Source of the DNA: Ascarosepion bandense
Lineage: Eukaryota; Mollusca; Cephalopoda; Sepiida; Sepiidae
Assembly (NCBI GenBank): GCA_037127315.1
Contig: JBBBDQ010001124.1
Location: forward strand, 1,897,501 to 1,961,500
Reading direction: 5' to 3'
Length of the DNA: 64,000 bases
Shown here: one piece after another, positions 1 through 11,313 of the stretch
Layout of the letters: each line of letters opens with the position of its first letter
How positions within the stretch are numbered: the stretch's first letter is position 1
Position numbers and translations under genes: made by a program
Notes under the pieces: model-generated
What the model was told of the DNA's origin: nothing
The model's input: the letters and a program-made list of their open reading frames with translations, nothing else
Database searches by the model: none

Positions 1-55
1 TAGATAGATAGATAGAGAACAGACTGAGATAGATAGATAGATAGAGAACAGACTG

Positions 56-94
<39 letters not shown>

Positions 95-178
95 GAACAG
101 ACTGAGATACATAGATAGATAGATAGATAGATAGATAGAGAACAGACTGAGATAGATAGATAGATAGAGAACAGACTG

Positions 179-222
<44 letters not shown>
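1..222. repeat. GATA microsatellite with interspersed 14-bp spacer
   Basis: Runs of GATA are broken at intervals by the phrase GAGAACAGACTGAG, giving a higher-order pattern on top of the tetranucleotide repeat. The array is cut by the window edge, so its full length is unknown. Confidence 0.95.
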
Positions 223-235
223 GTATGTTCATAGG

Positions 236-838
236 AATGTAGACATTTGTTACGGAAATTAATGAAGATTAATGAAATGGTTATAAACAACCGATAATTT
301 GAAATTATTTGTTAGGACATTATTTTTTATGAATACTCGTATTTAAGTAGATATTCTGTTTTTTTTATAACCAAACAGTATATATATTTATTTCTAATGG
401 CCTGATTATTTACGATAAATTTTTGTTACAAAAATGTGTCATTCGGCAGGATTCGAACCTGCAACCCCTATCAACATAGGAGAAGCCACCAACTGATCTG
501 GCACGTCTTAGACCTCTCAACCACCAATGACCAACAGTCTAAATGGAGTTAAATCAAGCCTATATAACACAATTTTCGATTCATGTAAATAACCATATCT
601 ACACTGCAATGTATCGTAATGTCAACAAATGTAAACATACAATATTACAGAAATTAATGAAAATTAATGAAATGGTTATAAACAACCTACAATTTGAATT
701 TATTTGTTAGGACATTATTTTTGATCGATACTCGTATTTAAGTAGATATTCTGTTTTTTATAATCAAACAGTATATATAATTATTTTTACCGGCCTGATT
801 ACTTATGATATATTTTTGTTACAAAAATGTGTGTCATT
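236..838 (-). mobile_element. tRNA-Leu/Ser-headed SINE (family J) with duplicated tail
   Basis: On the minus strand a tRNA-like head (about 536 down to 435) has a 6/7 paired acceptor stem, a D-arm/A-box-like segment, a long variable arm and a B box GGTTCGAATCC. The anticodon loop does not fold normally, so this is a pseudogene or SINE head, not a working tRNA. The tail (about 236-434) is repeated at 645-838 as a headless copy with high similarity. The tail motif AGTAGATATTCTG followed by an AACAGTATATA stretch recurs near 6600, 6950 and 7600-7770. Confidence 0.6.
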
Positions 839-1458
839 CAGCTATATATATATATATTCGGAAAACAATCCATCTTTTATATAAGTTTCATTAAAAACAA
901 CTGACAAAGTTACTGTGGTTAAGTTTTTTACTTAATTCTTTCTGGTTCCTATAATTCTTTTCTTTTCTAGGTGTAAATGTAGAGATTGTCTGAATGTTAA
1001 AAAGTAGAAATAAAATCATCTTTGATAATGGCTAAAAGTGTAGCTGAAAGTGCTTGGCCATACAAAACATTTGGAAAAAACCCAGCCCTGATGAGTGATG
1101 ACACCATAACAGTATCCTCATGAAACTTCAAAGTCAGCATGAACCTACTCAGTTAAAATGACAAACTTTGTGCCTTAAACCTATCAACATTCTATCTCAA
1201 CTCCAATATTGAGCACTTTAAGATAAAAAACCTGCTTGCCAAAGTATCTTTCATCAGTAAAACTACTGAAAAAAACAACAGTAGTGGTTCTGAAAATTAT
1301 CACAAATCAACACTATATATATATATACCTCACAAGTAGTACAAACTAATGGGTTGGCAGTCCACTGCGTAATGATTTAATGAGTGCTCAATTAGTAGAA
1401 TGCTTATTTCACTGAAACAAATCCTCTGATAACCACCCTGCTTAATTGTCTGGATATG
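839..1458. other. Unassigned AT-rich sequence
   Basis: Short (TA)n tracts lie at about 842-857 and 1315-1328. Frames on both strands are closed by stops, and I recognise no repeat family or gene. Confidence 0.6.
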
Positions 1459-1917
1459 TGTTATGGGGAAACACACCTATTCCTCAAATAATGGACTCTC
1501 TCTCCTATATTAATGTTATGGGGAAACACACCTATTCCTCAAATAATGGACTCTCCCTCCTATATTAATGTTATGGGGAAACACACCTATTGCTCAAATA
1601 ATGGACTCTCCCTCCTATATTAATGTTATGGGGAAACACACCTATTCCTCAAATAATGGACTCTCCCTCCTATATTAATAAAAGTTAACAAGAAGTTAAG
1701 CGGAGAAGTTCTTGAGAAGTTCATAGGAGTTCTTTAGAGTTCTATCGGAGCTCAGTAGAACTACTAAGCAGTTGATATTAGTTGGCAGTTAGCCGAATAC
1801 TAAGGAGTCAGCTTACAGTGGATGATTACCAAGTTCCTAACATTTTGGGTGCATTAAGTCGATTAGCAACCGACATAGCACGATTATAACCTTCAGTGCA
1901 AAAACTACAACATAACA
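1459..1917 (+). mobile_element. Solo LTR (family L1) with internal 55-bp tandem expansion
   Basis: The sequence starts TGTTATG and ends CATAACA, an inverted terminal match typical of LTRs, with an AATAAA in the 5' third. The first 55 bp (TTATGGGGAAACACACC onward) are repeated four times. Subtracting the three extra units leaves 294 bp, the length of the two other copies in this window. Four-base direct repeats TATG lie at 1455-1458 and 1919-1922, one base outside the 3' end, as expected of a target duplication. No internal retroelement sequence adjoins it, hence solo. Confidence 0.75.
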
Positions 1918-2107
1918 TTATGGTAAAAATTGTGTTGTTTTTAAGCTTCTATATATAATGGTTCCTAACAGAAAAATATTTCATTGCTTGAAAAGGTGCT
2001 AATAAGGTAGTACTGAAACACAACGGCTCTTTTTTTCCAGTTAACTATGTTTTTACTATAAACTGATAATAGAAATATTACCATATATACATGTGTGTAT
2101 GTGTGTG

Positions 2108-2108
<1 letters not shown>
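1918..2108. other. Unassigned spacer
   Basis: AT-rich sequence with no recognised feature before the next GATA array. Confidence 0.5.

Positions 2109-2165
<57 letters not shown>
2109..2165. repeat. (GATA)n microsatellite
   Basis: About 14 uninterrupted GATA units. Confidence 0.95.
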
Positions 2166-2166
<1 letters not shown>

Positions 2167-2399
2167 TTGTTTGTTCAACACTATATCAACTCGTTATAGG
2201 GTATTTCATGCCGAAATTGAATTTTCTTGGGAGCTTTGAAGTAATAAAAATATGTTATTCTGGTTTCACAATTGAGTACATGGTAGTTGATACTCATTTT
2301 TATTCATATATATGTTTGTGTGAGCATAATTACAACAGGTGATGGTATGTGTGATTTACCTCAGAATTTTGGTGAATCTATATTTTGAAATATATATTT

Positions 2400-2760
2400 G
2401 CCACTAGATATCCAATATTTGGTGAAGTTTATCTCTTGTTTCCTCTTTCTGGTTTCTTCCAAAGACTTCTTAAATTCTATAATTGTAATGTCTCCTTCAT
2501 TGTCTTTTGAACAGGAGTAGAGGTTTATCCCTTGTTACCTGTTTATGGGGTTCTAGTTCTAAAGGCTTCTTCAACTCTATACTTCTAATTCGACCTAAAA
2601 CTTTTACTTACTGTTTATTTATATTTTTTCCATCAATAGGAGTAGGCAGGTTTGATTATCGCCCGGTTCACACTCCTTCCTGATCTTTTGATCAGAAGTA
2701 GAGGTTTATCCCTTGTTCCCTGTTTAGGATAAGGTTTCTGGTTCCCACTAAAACTTTTCC
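2400..2760 (+). repeat. Degenerate copies of the LINE D 3' VNTR unit
   Basis: Phrases such as ATCGCCCGGTTCACACTCC and TCCCTTGTTCCCTGTTTAGG match the tandem unit at 47.6-50.0 kb, but with many substitutions and gaps. At least two decayed units can be seen. Confidence 0.6.
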
Positions 2761-2765
2761 ATTCT

Positions 2766-3909
2766 GATATGTCCTGGAAAGGGATATATACATTATTCGA
2801 AGTAGCTAAGCGGTTTTGGCAAATGTAACCAGGTAGGACAATCTAGTAAGTAGACGTAATGGACTGGTACTCATCGAAGTCATATGCAGTATCCTGAGAC
2901 ATAGGCTTATGCAATAGGCGTAGTCAATAGGTGTAGACCATTAGACGTAGACCTATAGCCGTAGACCAATAAACGTAGACCTGTCTTCATCCTCACCTTT
3001 AGTCTGTATTTATGGCTGACACCAGCCAATCGTATTACTGTGAAGGGGAACCAAGGTGTATGCATATTCATTACTTCAGCTTCTCGTTTATTTCTGGTAG
3101 CCTAATGCACCTTGGTGACATTATCACTTTGGTTGGAGTGGTGTCACATATTCTGTAACCCTCTACCTCGTGTAACTCTTAGGCCTTGTCAGAGTGAACG
3201 GCGTTATAAAAAAAAAATGATGCTGTTAATGAAATTGTTCATGTGTCACCAGTAAGTGATCCTGGGCTCGGATGGATACAATAAGAAAAACAAAATGCAA
3301 ATAATGTAAACTTTCAAATTCAGTTCCATCAATATTTAATGCTGAGGCTAGAGACATCCAGATTCAACATTCTGAAAGCAGTACCAGCCATCTTGATTTT
3401 GTTTTTGACAAACACAAATATACAACTCAGTAGGTTTTCATAAAATAATCAGTAAATTAATAAAACTGAGACCCAGTTTCATTTATTATCAGCCATCACA
3501 ACTTTTATGTATCCAAATCAAGTTCACTTTAAAATAAAATAAATGGATACTTTTACAGTAAAATACAATAAATATATACTTTTATGAGAGGTTTTCACTT
3601 CAAAAGCTGCCCACTGAATAAAAGAAGGAAAGTTTAGGTGTAAGCATGTCAAGATGAGCCTTCAGAAAAAAGATATGTTGCAGAAGTAAATAAACGATGA
3701 GATGTGGCAGAATCAAACATATGTTTGTTTACTATTAAAGGCACAGCATCTTTATAAATCATGATTACCTAGCCCCATAGGCATCAGTTACATTGCTTAA
3801 TAAAAAAAATAAGATATCTACCAAATATATGTTTAAATTCATCTTATTCCAATTCAGTGTGTCCTTCCTTTAGTTTCTTAGTTATTACATACATTACACC
3901 CTGCCATTA
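2766..3909. other. Unassigned; short degenerate minisatellite near 2840-2985
   Basis: Around 2840-2985 a roughly 17-bp phrase containing TAGACGTAGACC recurs five to six times with substitutions. The rest to 3909 is AT-rich with no coding signal and no family I can name. Confidence 0.5.
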
Positions 3910-3910
3910 A

Positions 3911-4411
3911 TCTAAACTTATTTATAAACAGAACTTTGTCTCTGTCTGTGTGTGTCTGTTACCTATAGACTCCAAAACAGCTGAACCGATTCTCTTGAAA
4001 ATTTACACAGTTGTACTATAAAGGTCTGCGAGTGTTCTTAGCTAGGTTTCGTGTCGCGGTACCTTCAATAAATATCGAAAATCGATAATCAAAAAAATCA
4101 GGTTATAGAAGGAGTGATCTGATTTTAATCAAATTTGATACACTCATAGACAAAGACATAAGAAACGATATTCAGAAGTTTCAAGGTTGCAGTTCTTACA
4201 ATAGTACAGAAAATCAATAATATATATAAGGCAAGATGTTTGTGTGTGTGTCTGTTTATCTGTCTGTATGTCCTTTATACAAATCCACAATTTTTATCCG
4301 ATTCTCACCAAACTTTACACAAATATTCTTTAGGCAGAGTGTGAGCTCCAAGACCATGGATTAGTTTTAAAGCTTTCATTACACCAGAGCAACACCAGGC
4401 TATACTGTTAG
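3911..4411 (+). mobile_element. Composite Helitron-like non-autonomous element
   Basis: Starts with TCTAAACTTATTTATAAA after an A. Its 3' end is the Helitron-like GC-rich hairpin remnant (GAGCAACACCAGGC here) followed by a decayed CTAG-T. Internally, near 4215, a second Helitron-type 5' end (TATATATAAGGCAAGATG, then GT-rich sequence) lies in the same direction. The same two-start architecture is seen at 25172, 39876 and 44030. It carries no coding sequence. Insertion between A and T with TC/CTRR ends is the known Helitron habit. Confidence 0.7.
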
Positions 4412-5070
4412 TAAATATATACTTTTATATGAAAATAAAATAAATGCATACTTTTATATTAAAATAAAATGACTATAAACTTTTATATTATCTGGTAATG
4501 ACTGAGCAGAAAACATTTTTAAAACTTATCAAAAACGATCATTTCTGAGAGGCTTTTTTAAAAAATAATGGACGATGAAATTTAACTGAAATGAATTGAC
4601 CAAAAAAGCTCTCCATTTTGAAGACAGGATGATGGGGAAACGAAAGTTTTAGCGTTTACAATATTTATCTCTTTGAATGTTTACTTCTTTCTTGAATGCT
4701 CTTTTCAATTTTCATACCCATTTTAGGCTTTGATCCTCATGAACAGGAATAAAAAAAAACAAATGAATTCTATCTCTCTACCAAATTGTTTATGCTTTCT
4801 CTAAATAAGGAGATTTTGAATGCTTGGATTATTTTGAGGGTGGCAATAAGTAATAGAAGATCTGCACTATTTACAGGCACAGTTGAACAAGCTATTTATT
4901 ATTGTGATGGTCAGGTGAAATATAATTGCTTAAACACGGGAGTCACTTACTCTTATATTATTGTTATTGGTGCGATTTAGAAGTCATGAATAACTTCAAG
5001 CTTATTCCCTGAGGAAGTAGTGATATTTTCTCAAGTGACTCTTTTGTTTATTCTACAAGATTAAATGACA
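4412..5070. other. Unassigned AT-rich spacer
   Basis: Tandem-like phrases of ATACTTTTATATTAAAATAAAAT lie in the first 100 bases and resemble the SINE B tail. No gene signal follows. Confidence 0.5.
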
Positions 5071-5084
5071 CTTTCTTCTTTTAT

Positions 5085-5920
5085 GTGCTGTGCCCCTTTA
5101 GGACGGGTCCTGGGTATGACGGGAAACTGCATCCGGCAGCAAGGCCTCTGATTATGAGATTGTGAGGACTGTTGTTCCCAGGTCTACTTTGATCCAGGGT
5201 GGTAGCACCTGTTAGGATCCCAGCTATGGGCAAATAGTTTATCCTCAAACTGGGGTCAAAAAACTTCTTCTCTTTGTCTATATGCCTTGTCCTTTCAAGA
5301 TGTAGGTAATCATGGCCTTCCACAACTTTCTATCCCTGGTGGCTCTTAGCACGCTTTCTCCTGTAACGTCTCTCAGCTCCTGTTCTGTCATCCACCTGCT
5401 CAGGCCCTTCAAATATGTTATCCGTTGTTTTCCTCTGTCTCTTTTTCCTTCTATCTGGCCTGTTAGTATCAGGTTCTCCAAGCCCTCCTTCCTCATTGCA
5501 TGTCCCAGGAACTTTAGTTGTCTCTTCCTGATGCTCAAAATTAATTTCCTTTTTGTTTACTTTCTTTCCGACACCTCGTCATTGTTCACATGCTCAGTCC
5601 ACGATATCCGCAGTACAAAAGTTTAAAAATAGACTTTTATAGTAAAAATTCCAGGAGTACATTTTTGAAGGGAAAAAAAAAGTATGATCAGCAATACATT
5701 TTTGAGGGAAAATAAAATATTGCCAGTTATGAGTTTTTGGAAAGAGAATAGACACTAGCAATTTATCTGATTCTCAACAAAAACCAATTTACAAAAATAT
5801 ATCAAAGAAAGCTGATTTACAGACTTATTTCTTACAAATCTATTGTGAAAATTTTGTTGGCATTAAATAACCCATTGAGGTTGATATTCTGTAAACCAAA
5901 CCAAACCAAACCAAAACCTT
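5085..5920 (+). mobile_element. SINE B copy split by LINE E
   Basis: The 5' part (about 5095-5257) contains CTGGGTATGACGG and GGTAGCACCTGTTAGG, matching copies at 26787, 34541 and 53533(-). The 3' part (about 5616-5920) has the CATTTTT/ATAGTAAAA tail and ends in GGCATTAAATAACCCATTG then a run of AAACC units. An antisense LINE E fragment sits between them. In the uninterrupted copy at 26.8 kb these parts are adjacent, so LINE E inserted later. Confidence 0.75.
5258..5615 (-). pseudogene. LINE E reverse transcriptase C-terminal fragment
   Basis: The antisense frame reads about 86 residues of a non-LTR retrotransposon C-terminus, including RKRQLKFLGHAMRKEGLENL and a WMTEQEL block. The fragment is 5'-truncated, with its 3' end in TTC repeats (GAA on the sense strand). 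The same protein block recurs at 5922, 46300, 54283 and 60905. It is a dead fragment inside SINE B. Confidence 0.8.
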
Positions 5921-5921
5921 T

Positions 5922-6550
5922 AAAACGTAGACGATCATGGACCTCCACATCTTTCTGTCCCTTGTAGCTCTTAATACTTTTTGTCTTGTTATATCTCCCA
6001 AACCCTGCTCTGCTACTCATTTGCAGGTATATCATGTGTTGTTCTCTCTCATCTCTCTTTCCCTTTATCTGCCCTGTGAGTATCAGATTCTCTAAGCCTT
6101 TTTTCTCGTTAAGTGTTCCAGAAACTTCAGCTGTCTTTTCCTGATTTCAAGTATAAATTTCTTTTTTGTTTCCATTCTTTCCAAACCTTGCTGTTCCTCG
6201 CATGTTTGGTCCATAACATCCTCAGCATCCTTCTGTAAAGTCACATTTCCATTGTTTCGAGTCCCTTCTTCATCTTTGAGGAGATTGTCCAACATTTACT
6301 GCATATAGAAGGATAGATATTACATAACATTCCAGTACTCTTTTCTTTGTTTCCAATGAAATCTTCCTGTCTCTCAATACTTTGCTTACCTTTTAAAATG
6401 CATCCTTGGCCATGTTAAAATACCTTCAGATCGCAGAGTTGTACTTTCTGTCCTCTGTTAAAATACTTCCCAGGTATTTAAATTTCTGTACCTGCTTGAT
6501 TTTAGTATCCTTGACTTGCAGTTGATATTTGGGGTTCCCCTTTTTGCTGA
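5922..6550 (-). pseudogene. LINE E fragment, longer and decayed
   Basis: The antisense reading shows the same C-terminal block as the neighbouring copy (IRKRQLKFLEHLTRKK) and continues upstream through sequence matching the YLGS/RRVG region seen better at 61531-61857. Several frameshifts and stops. It directly abuts the AAACC-rich SINE B tail. Confidence 0.75.
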
Positions 6551-6690
6551 CATTCCTCGAAAATAAGCCTTTATCCAGACAAGAAATATTTACATATATA
6601 TGAAAAATAAATAAATATACTGTTTAAAAAATAAATAACCCTTCTACTCAGATATGACTATCCACTAAAAATAACATTTTAAGTGATAAA
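6551..6690 (+). mobile_element. Headless family J SINE tail
   Basis: AATAAATAAATATACTGTTT and CTACTCAGATATGACTATCC match the tail of the tRNA-Leu-like SINE in sense orientation. Confidence 0.55.
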
Positions 6691-6774
6691 AATCTGTTGA
6701 ATTTCTAAATAAAAAATTCATTAATTCTTTAAAAATTGCTTTGTTTACATCTGGACAGTGAGAGGGATTTCACT

Positions 6775-7005
6775 TAAAGGCAACATTCAGTCTTGCTTGA
6801 TCACAAAAGTTTCTTTGTGTGCAAGTTGGTTAAAGCACATTTGATCTAACAACAGTTTTCTCTGCTTAGAGGTATGCAGGTTCGAATCCTGCTGGAGAAC
6901 GCATATTTTTCTTTAATAAGATTTCTCAAATATTCAAGCCAGGAGACAAAAATGAATATATATACGGTTTAATAGATAAAGGGTGTGTCTACTTGAACCC
7001 TAGTG
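6775..7005 (+). mobile_element. Family J SINE with tRNA-like head
   Basis: A tRNA-like 3' half (GCAGGTTCGAATCCTGC near 6870-6888, a perfect T-arm with B box) is followed by a tail colinear with that of the copy at 236-536. The acceptor stem is only partly paired, so a functional tRNA is unlikely. Confidence 0.6.
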
Positions 7006-7586
7006 CAAATTAATTGAAACAACTGCTATAGATTCCATTCATATTATGATCAATTTTAAACCCACAGGAGTGACAGGGTGTAATTGATTTCTATTTTTTC
7101 CTCAGATTAGGTCATATTGCAGTGATGTGCAGCAATATGAATCTATTTTTGGGGTGTATGATGAAATTTGTTTGGCTTTGAAAAATATTGCGTCATCTGT
7201 GATTGCATCAGATTTTTATCATGCCCAGACACTATTGTCTCAAATGTCGATAAGTTGTCCTATGGCAATTGTCTGCAATGGACATTTCTCTAAGAAAATG
7301 TAACAAATTGTAATGCTGTACAAACACACTGGCAAGCCTTATATAGATAATGCAGATATTGTTGATTTCTGCCTTTTAACAGTCAGTCATGTCATCAAGT
7401 TGAAGAAACAAACTGGATCCATTAGTCCAAAATGTAAAAAAAATGCAGTCGGAAGAGAAAAACAACATGAAGGGACAACATATAAGTGATCAGGGAAAGT
7501 GTGAAAGATCCTAGGAAGATATTATTCATTTTGTTTCAATTAATTTGCATAATGGTGTATAGCGGACTTGATCACTTTACTCGTTA
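7006..7586. other. Unassigned spacer
   Basis: AT-rich, frames closed on both strands, no repeat family recognised. Confidence 0.5.
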
Positions 7587-7772
7587 TTTTAGTGGATACT
7601 CATATTTGAGTAGATGACCTGTTTATTTATAAAACAGTAAATTTATTTATTTTTGTCTACTGTCCTGAATATTTGATAGGATCTCATAAAAGAAAAATAG
7701 ACAGAAAATGAATGAACATACTGTTTAATAAATTAATGGAACGTCTACTCAAATATGAGTAACCACTAAAAA
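7587..7772. repeat. Palindromic pair of family J tails
   Basis: About 29-bp imperfect inverted ends (TTTTAGTGGATACTCATATT at the left, its complement ending at 7771) continue inward as two head-to-head copies of the family J tail. This could be a small foldback element or an inverted duplication. Confidence 0.65.
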
Positions 7773-7927
7773 GGTAAAAAATAAAATACAGACAGAAGAT
7801 AAAAACAATGCATAAAACAACATATACCTGATCAGGGAAAGTGTGAAAATTCCTTGGAAGACATTATTCATTTTGTTTCAATTAATTTACACAAGGGTAT
7901 AAATATGAATATCTGCTAAAGATTTTT

Positions 7928-9012
7928 TTTTTATCGTTTCACCCCAAGCAAGGCAAAGATGGCAATACCGTTGTGAAGACAGTTGCAAGGGTAGAGTGAA
8001 AAAGGAAATGAACAAGAGGAAAGATGAGAGAAGGACTTGAGTCAAGTGGATAAGACATGGTAATTGACATTGCATTTAAATTCTTGGAGATTGTAGCCAT
8101 CTGGGAAGCAAGTATACAGAAGGGAGTTCTACGAGCGGAAAGTGTGAGAAAAGAAGCTGCTGGAGTGGAAGTGATGACTTGATTTAACTGTAAAAGAGTA
8201 AGACCTTGTTGCCAATCTGGTTGCTCAACTAAATTCTTGTAAAGGGGGCACCAGTGAGCTAAGCTCGTTGGAGCAGAAGCCATGAAAATATTTGTAGAAG
8301 AGACAGAGGGAAGCCACATCCCATTGACAAGAAAGTGGCTGAAGTTTAGCTGCCAGGTTGAGACTGATCATGCTACAGATTCTCCTTTGGAGCCTGTCAA
8401 GAACCCTGAGATGAATAGCAAGGGGCGTCTGACCAGATATGACAACAGTATTTAATGCACAGGTGGATGGTTGATTTGTATATATGCAAGATAGACTCAG
8501 TGACCCAACCTTCCTAGCAGTGGATTTAGCTGTTGAGTCAAAGGTCCTTCTCAAGATCAGTAGTGAGGTTATCTTTGTCTGCCTTGCCAGATTTCTTACT
8601 GAGGCAGAAGTAAACGGTGGTGTCATCACTGTAGATGCCTACTTGGGATTTGATCATGTCAGGGAGCTCATTATTGAAGATCAGAAAGAACATCAGGCCT
8701 AGTATAGAGCCCTGGGGAACATCCCCATTTGTGTGATAGGATGTGGAGTCATAAATATTCAAGACTATTTTTATTATGCAATTTGATAGGAAACATTGGA
8801 TCAAACCAAGCAAGCATCCAGTGATACCATAGTTCTGTAGCTTGTGCAGGAGGCCAGCATGTCAGAGCCTATCAAATGCTTTGGAGATATCCATGGTAAC
8901 AGTTTGAGCTTTGCTGATCTTATCAAGGGTCTGGTATCGGTACTCGGTGATGGTCGTTAGCATATCAGCGGTAGATCTGGCAAAAGATATACTGTCTGCC
9001 TGAGAATAGTTT
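7928..9012 (-). pseudogene. LINE D reverse transcriptase region, 5'-truncated
   Basis: Read antisense from about 9012, the conceptual protein shows RT blocks in order: DISKAFDR with HAGLLHKLQNYGI (about 8900-8830), GDVPQGSILG and YSDDTTVY (the catalytic xDD box, normally YADD; about 8740-8630), then LDRLQRRICSMI and DVASLCLFYKYFHGFCSNEL near the C-terminus (about 8400-8250). Stops and at least one frameshift separate these. The 3' UTR ends at TTGCTTGGGGTGAAACGAT followed by A-rich sequence. The order and motifs are those of a CR1/Jockey-type non-LTR retrotransposon; the clade is inferred. Best RT-domain copy in the window. Confidence 0.85.
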
Positions 9013-9703
9013 ATGGGCAGTGGTATGTTGAACTATTTCAGTAAACCCAATATACAATATAAATGTTTCTTATATGCACTTCAATATGTTGCTGCTACAC
9101 TTGTAATAAATTTTGTTTAGTGGTGCTTGGTTGATTTTGATATAGAGTGCCTCGAGAATTTGAAGTTTTTGTTTATTTTTGGGGTGTAGTATATTGATGT
9201 TGTTAACAAGTATTTTCTTTTATTATGAAGGTGGACAGAAATGTGTTTTTAGGTTTTCTGCAATAGAACTTGTATTTGGTAAATGAAGTTTAAGATGTCT
9301 TGATAATGTTGTGGTCGTCATTTAATGTCATTTTGCTTTTCTATCAATGTCAGCTCCCTTATATTGAAATGCTTGTTTTGCAAAGAATTCCATACCTACA
9401 ATAAATAAATTCAAACTTTTAAAATAATTGTAGAGCACATTCACACATGTTCTTAAGAATCACCATCACAAAGAAATACAGATTTTATCACAGTTACAAT
9501 AAGGTTGTCTTTATAATTTACCCTTGAGGATGATCTTGGAAAAGACTGAAAGTACTTGGGTCATGAAAAATTCGTGACATCTTCTTTGATGAATTTTATT
9601 TTAACATCAAAAAACTGATTAAAAAATTGGAATGAACTAGTATAAAAATAAATAGACACAATATATCTATATTATTCAATGAAACATATACAGGGTGTGA
9701 TTG
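9013..9703. other. Unassigned spacer
   Basis: No coding signal and no recognised repeat. Confidence 0.5.
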
Positions 9704-10706
9704 ATAACACTGACATCTCATTTAACAGATATATTTACCAAAACTGTGCAAAAATGTCTTGAAATACTAAATATATAACATAAAAATACAAACAATTTAT
9801 GAGAAAAGGTCACCAGAGAAAAAAAAGAGAAAAAAATTATGACTTGGGAAACGACAAGAATTGTTAAAAATAACTAAAAGAGAAAACAAAAAGTCAATAA
9901 AAAAAAATAAATGTGCAACTACATTTGAGAAAAAATGAAAAGTTCTACTTGTGAATTTCCCCACAGACATCTCTGTAACACAGTAATTTGTATTTTTAAA
10001 TTACCCTTTTACATATGTCATTCTTGAGAAAATTTCTCAGAAATCCCTTTGTTTTAGGATGCCCAACCTCAGAAGAATTCTCTCTGGAATTTCAAATTTC
10101 TCTCATTTCTCTGCAGCTGGCTGGTAACAGAGCCTTCTTGATGTTCTCTTGATATCAATAACTTCTTTGATGTTGACCTACTTTCTTTCTTTGCTGTCAA
10201 AAAGCCTTCTTTCTTTGCTATTAGAAGGTCTTCCTTTTGTATCTACTGACCTGAGCCTGATTTAATAAAAAGATTTAGCTCACCTCTGCCCCACTACTTG
10301 GGGTGTTATTAGAGTTTAAGACCACGTCTCTTATTGGTCAGAAAATTTAAAAAATTATTTTCCATGAACTGGAAATGGATCTTTCTCCAATTTTTAACCA
10401 CTGAGCCAAAAAAGATATACATTTTTATCAAATTTTATACAAACCATCCAGCTTACATAAAAACACACTTATCTCAAAAGAACAGGCATTAAAAAAAATC
10501 AGCTGAGATGATTATACATTTAAACAAGGCTAACATTTTTAAAATTATAAAAAAAAAATTGTTATACTCTCCCTGCAAGAGAATGTGCAATAAACAAATT
10601 TAGTTTATTGCGATTTTTTTTAAAGGAATATATAAGACTTTTCATTTTTAATGACATTAGTTGATATATTATCAGCATCAGAAATTCTAGAATTTTCTCT
10701 GATCTA

Positions 10707-11305
10707 TGTGTGTTGTGGCGCAGTGGATATCAGTTCGGAACGAGAAATCGGGGAGCCGAGTTCGAATTCCAGTTGAATTCCTTGCATTCACTTACGTGCA
10801 AATACCCTTGGGAAAGGTATTAATCCGTCTCTTCCCTCCAGTTATGGGTTAAATAATAGGACAGATTGGGTTCTATAGCCTTGGTCGGCAACCAGTCTAC
10901 CACAGAAAGCAATGGCCACCTACTGTGGGATAATCTTCTGCCCAGTCAGTCATGTCTCTTACGAGACATGATCGCCCAAGTGTGTATCATGTATGGCACT
11001 TAACTGACTGAATATAATAGTTGGAATAATGATTAAGGCTTCTACTGGTCATAAAGTGGGGGATCAGTTTATTACTTCATAACAATAGGAAACCGATCCC
11101 CCACTTATTACTACATAATAATATAATACATTTCTTTCCCCTCTAGCTATGAATCAAATAGCAGGACACATTGGGTTCTATAGCCTTGGTCGGCAACCAG
11201 TCTACCACAGAAAGCAATGGCCACCTACTGTGGGATAATCTTCTGCCCAGTCAGTCATGTCTCTTACGAGACATGATCACTCATGTATGGCACTTAACTG
11301 ACTGA
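10707..11305 (+). mobile_element. Composite SINE A: full SINE, hairpin, headless SINE
   Basis: The head contains GTGGCGCAGTGGATATC (A box) and GAGTTCGAATTCC (B box), tRNA-Arg-like. The body runs to ATGGCACTTAACTGACTGA. Then come a short AT link, a palindrome (11043-11109, arms AAGTGGGGGATCAGTTT) and a second SINE A lacking its head. The whole is flanked by CTGATCTA at 10699-10706 and 11306-11313. The same internal order occurs at 25824 and 38615(-). Confidence 0.85.
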
Positions 11306-11313
11306 CTGATCTA

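Noticed and set aside
435..536. Functional tRNA-Leu gene on the minus strand
   Set aside because: The anticodon stem-loop cannot be folded with T33 and a sensible anticodon, and the head is attached to a dispersed tail; a SINE head fits better.
6870..6897. Functional tRNA from the perfect T-arm
   Set aside because: Acceptor and anticodon stems do not pair well.
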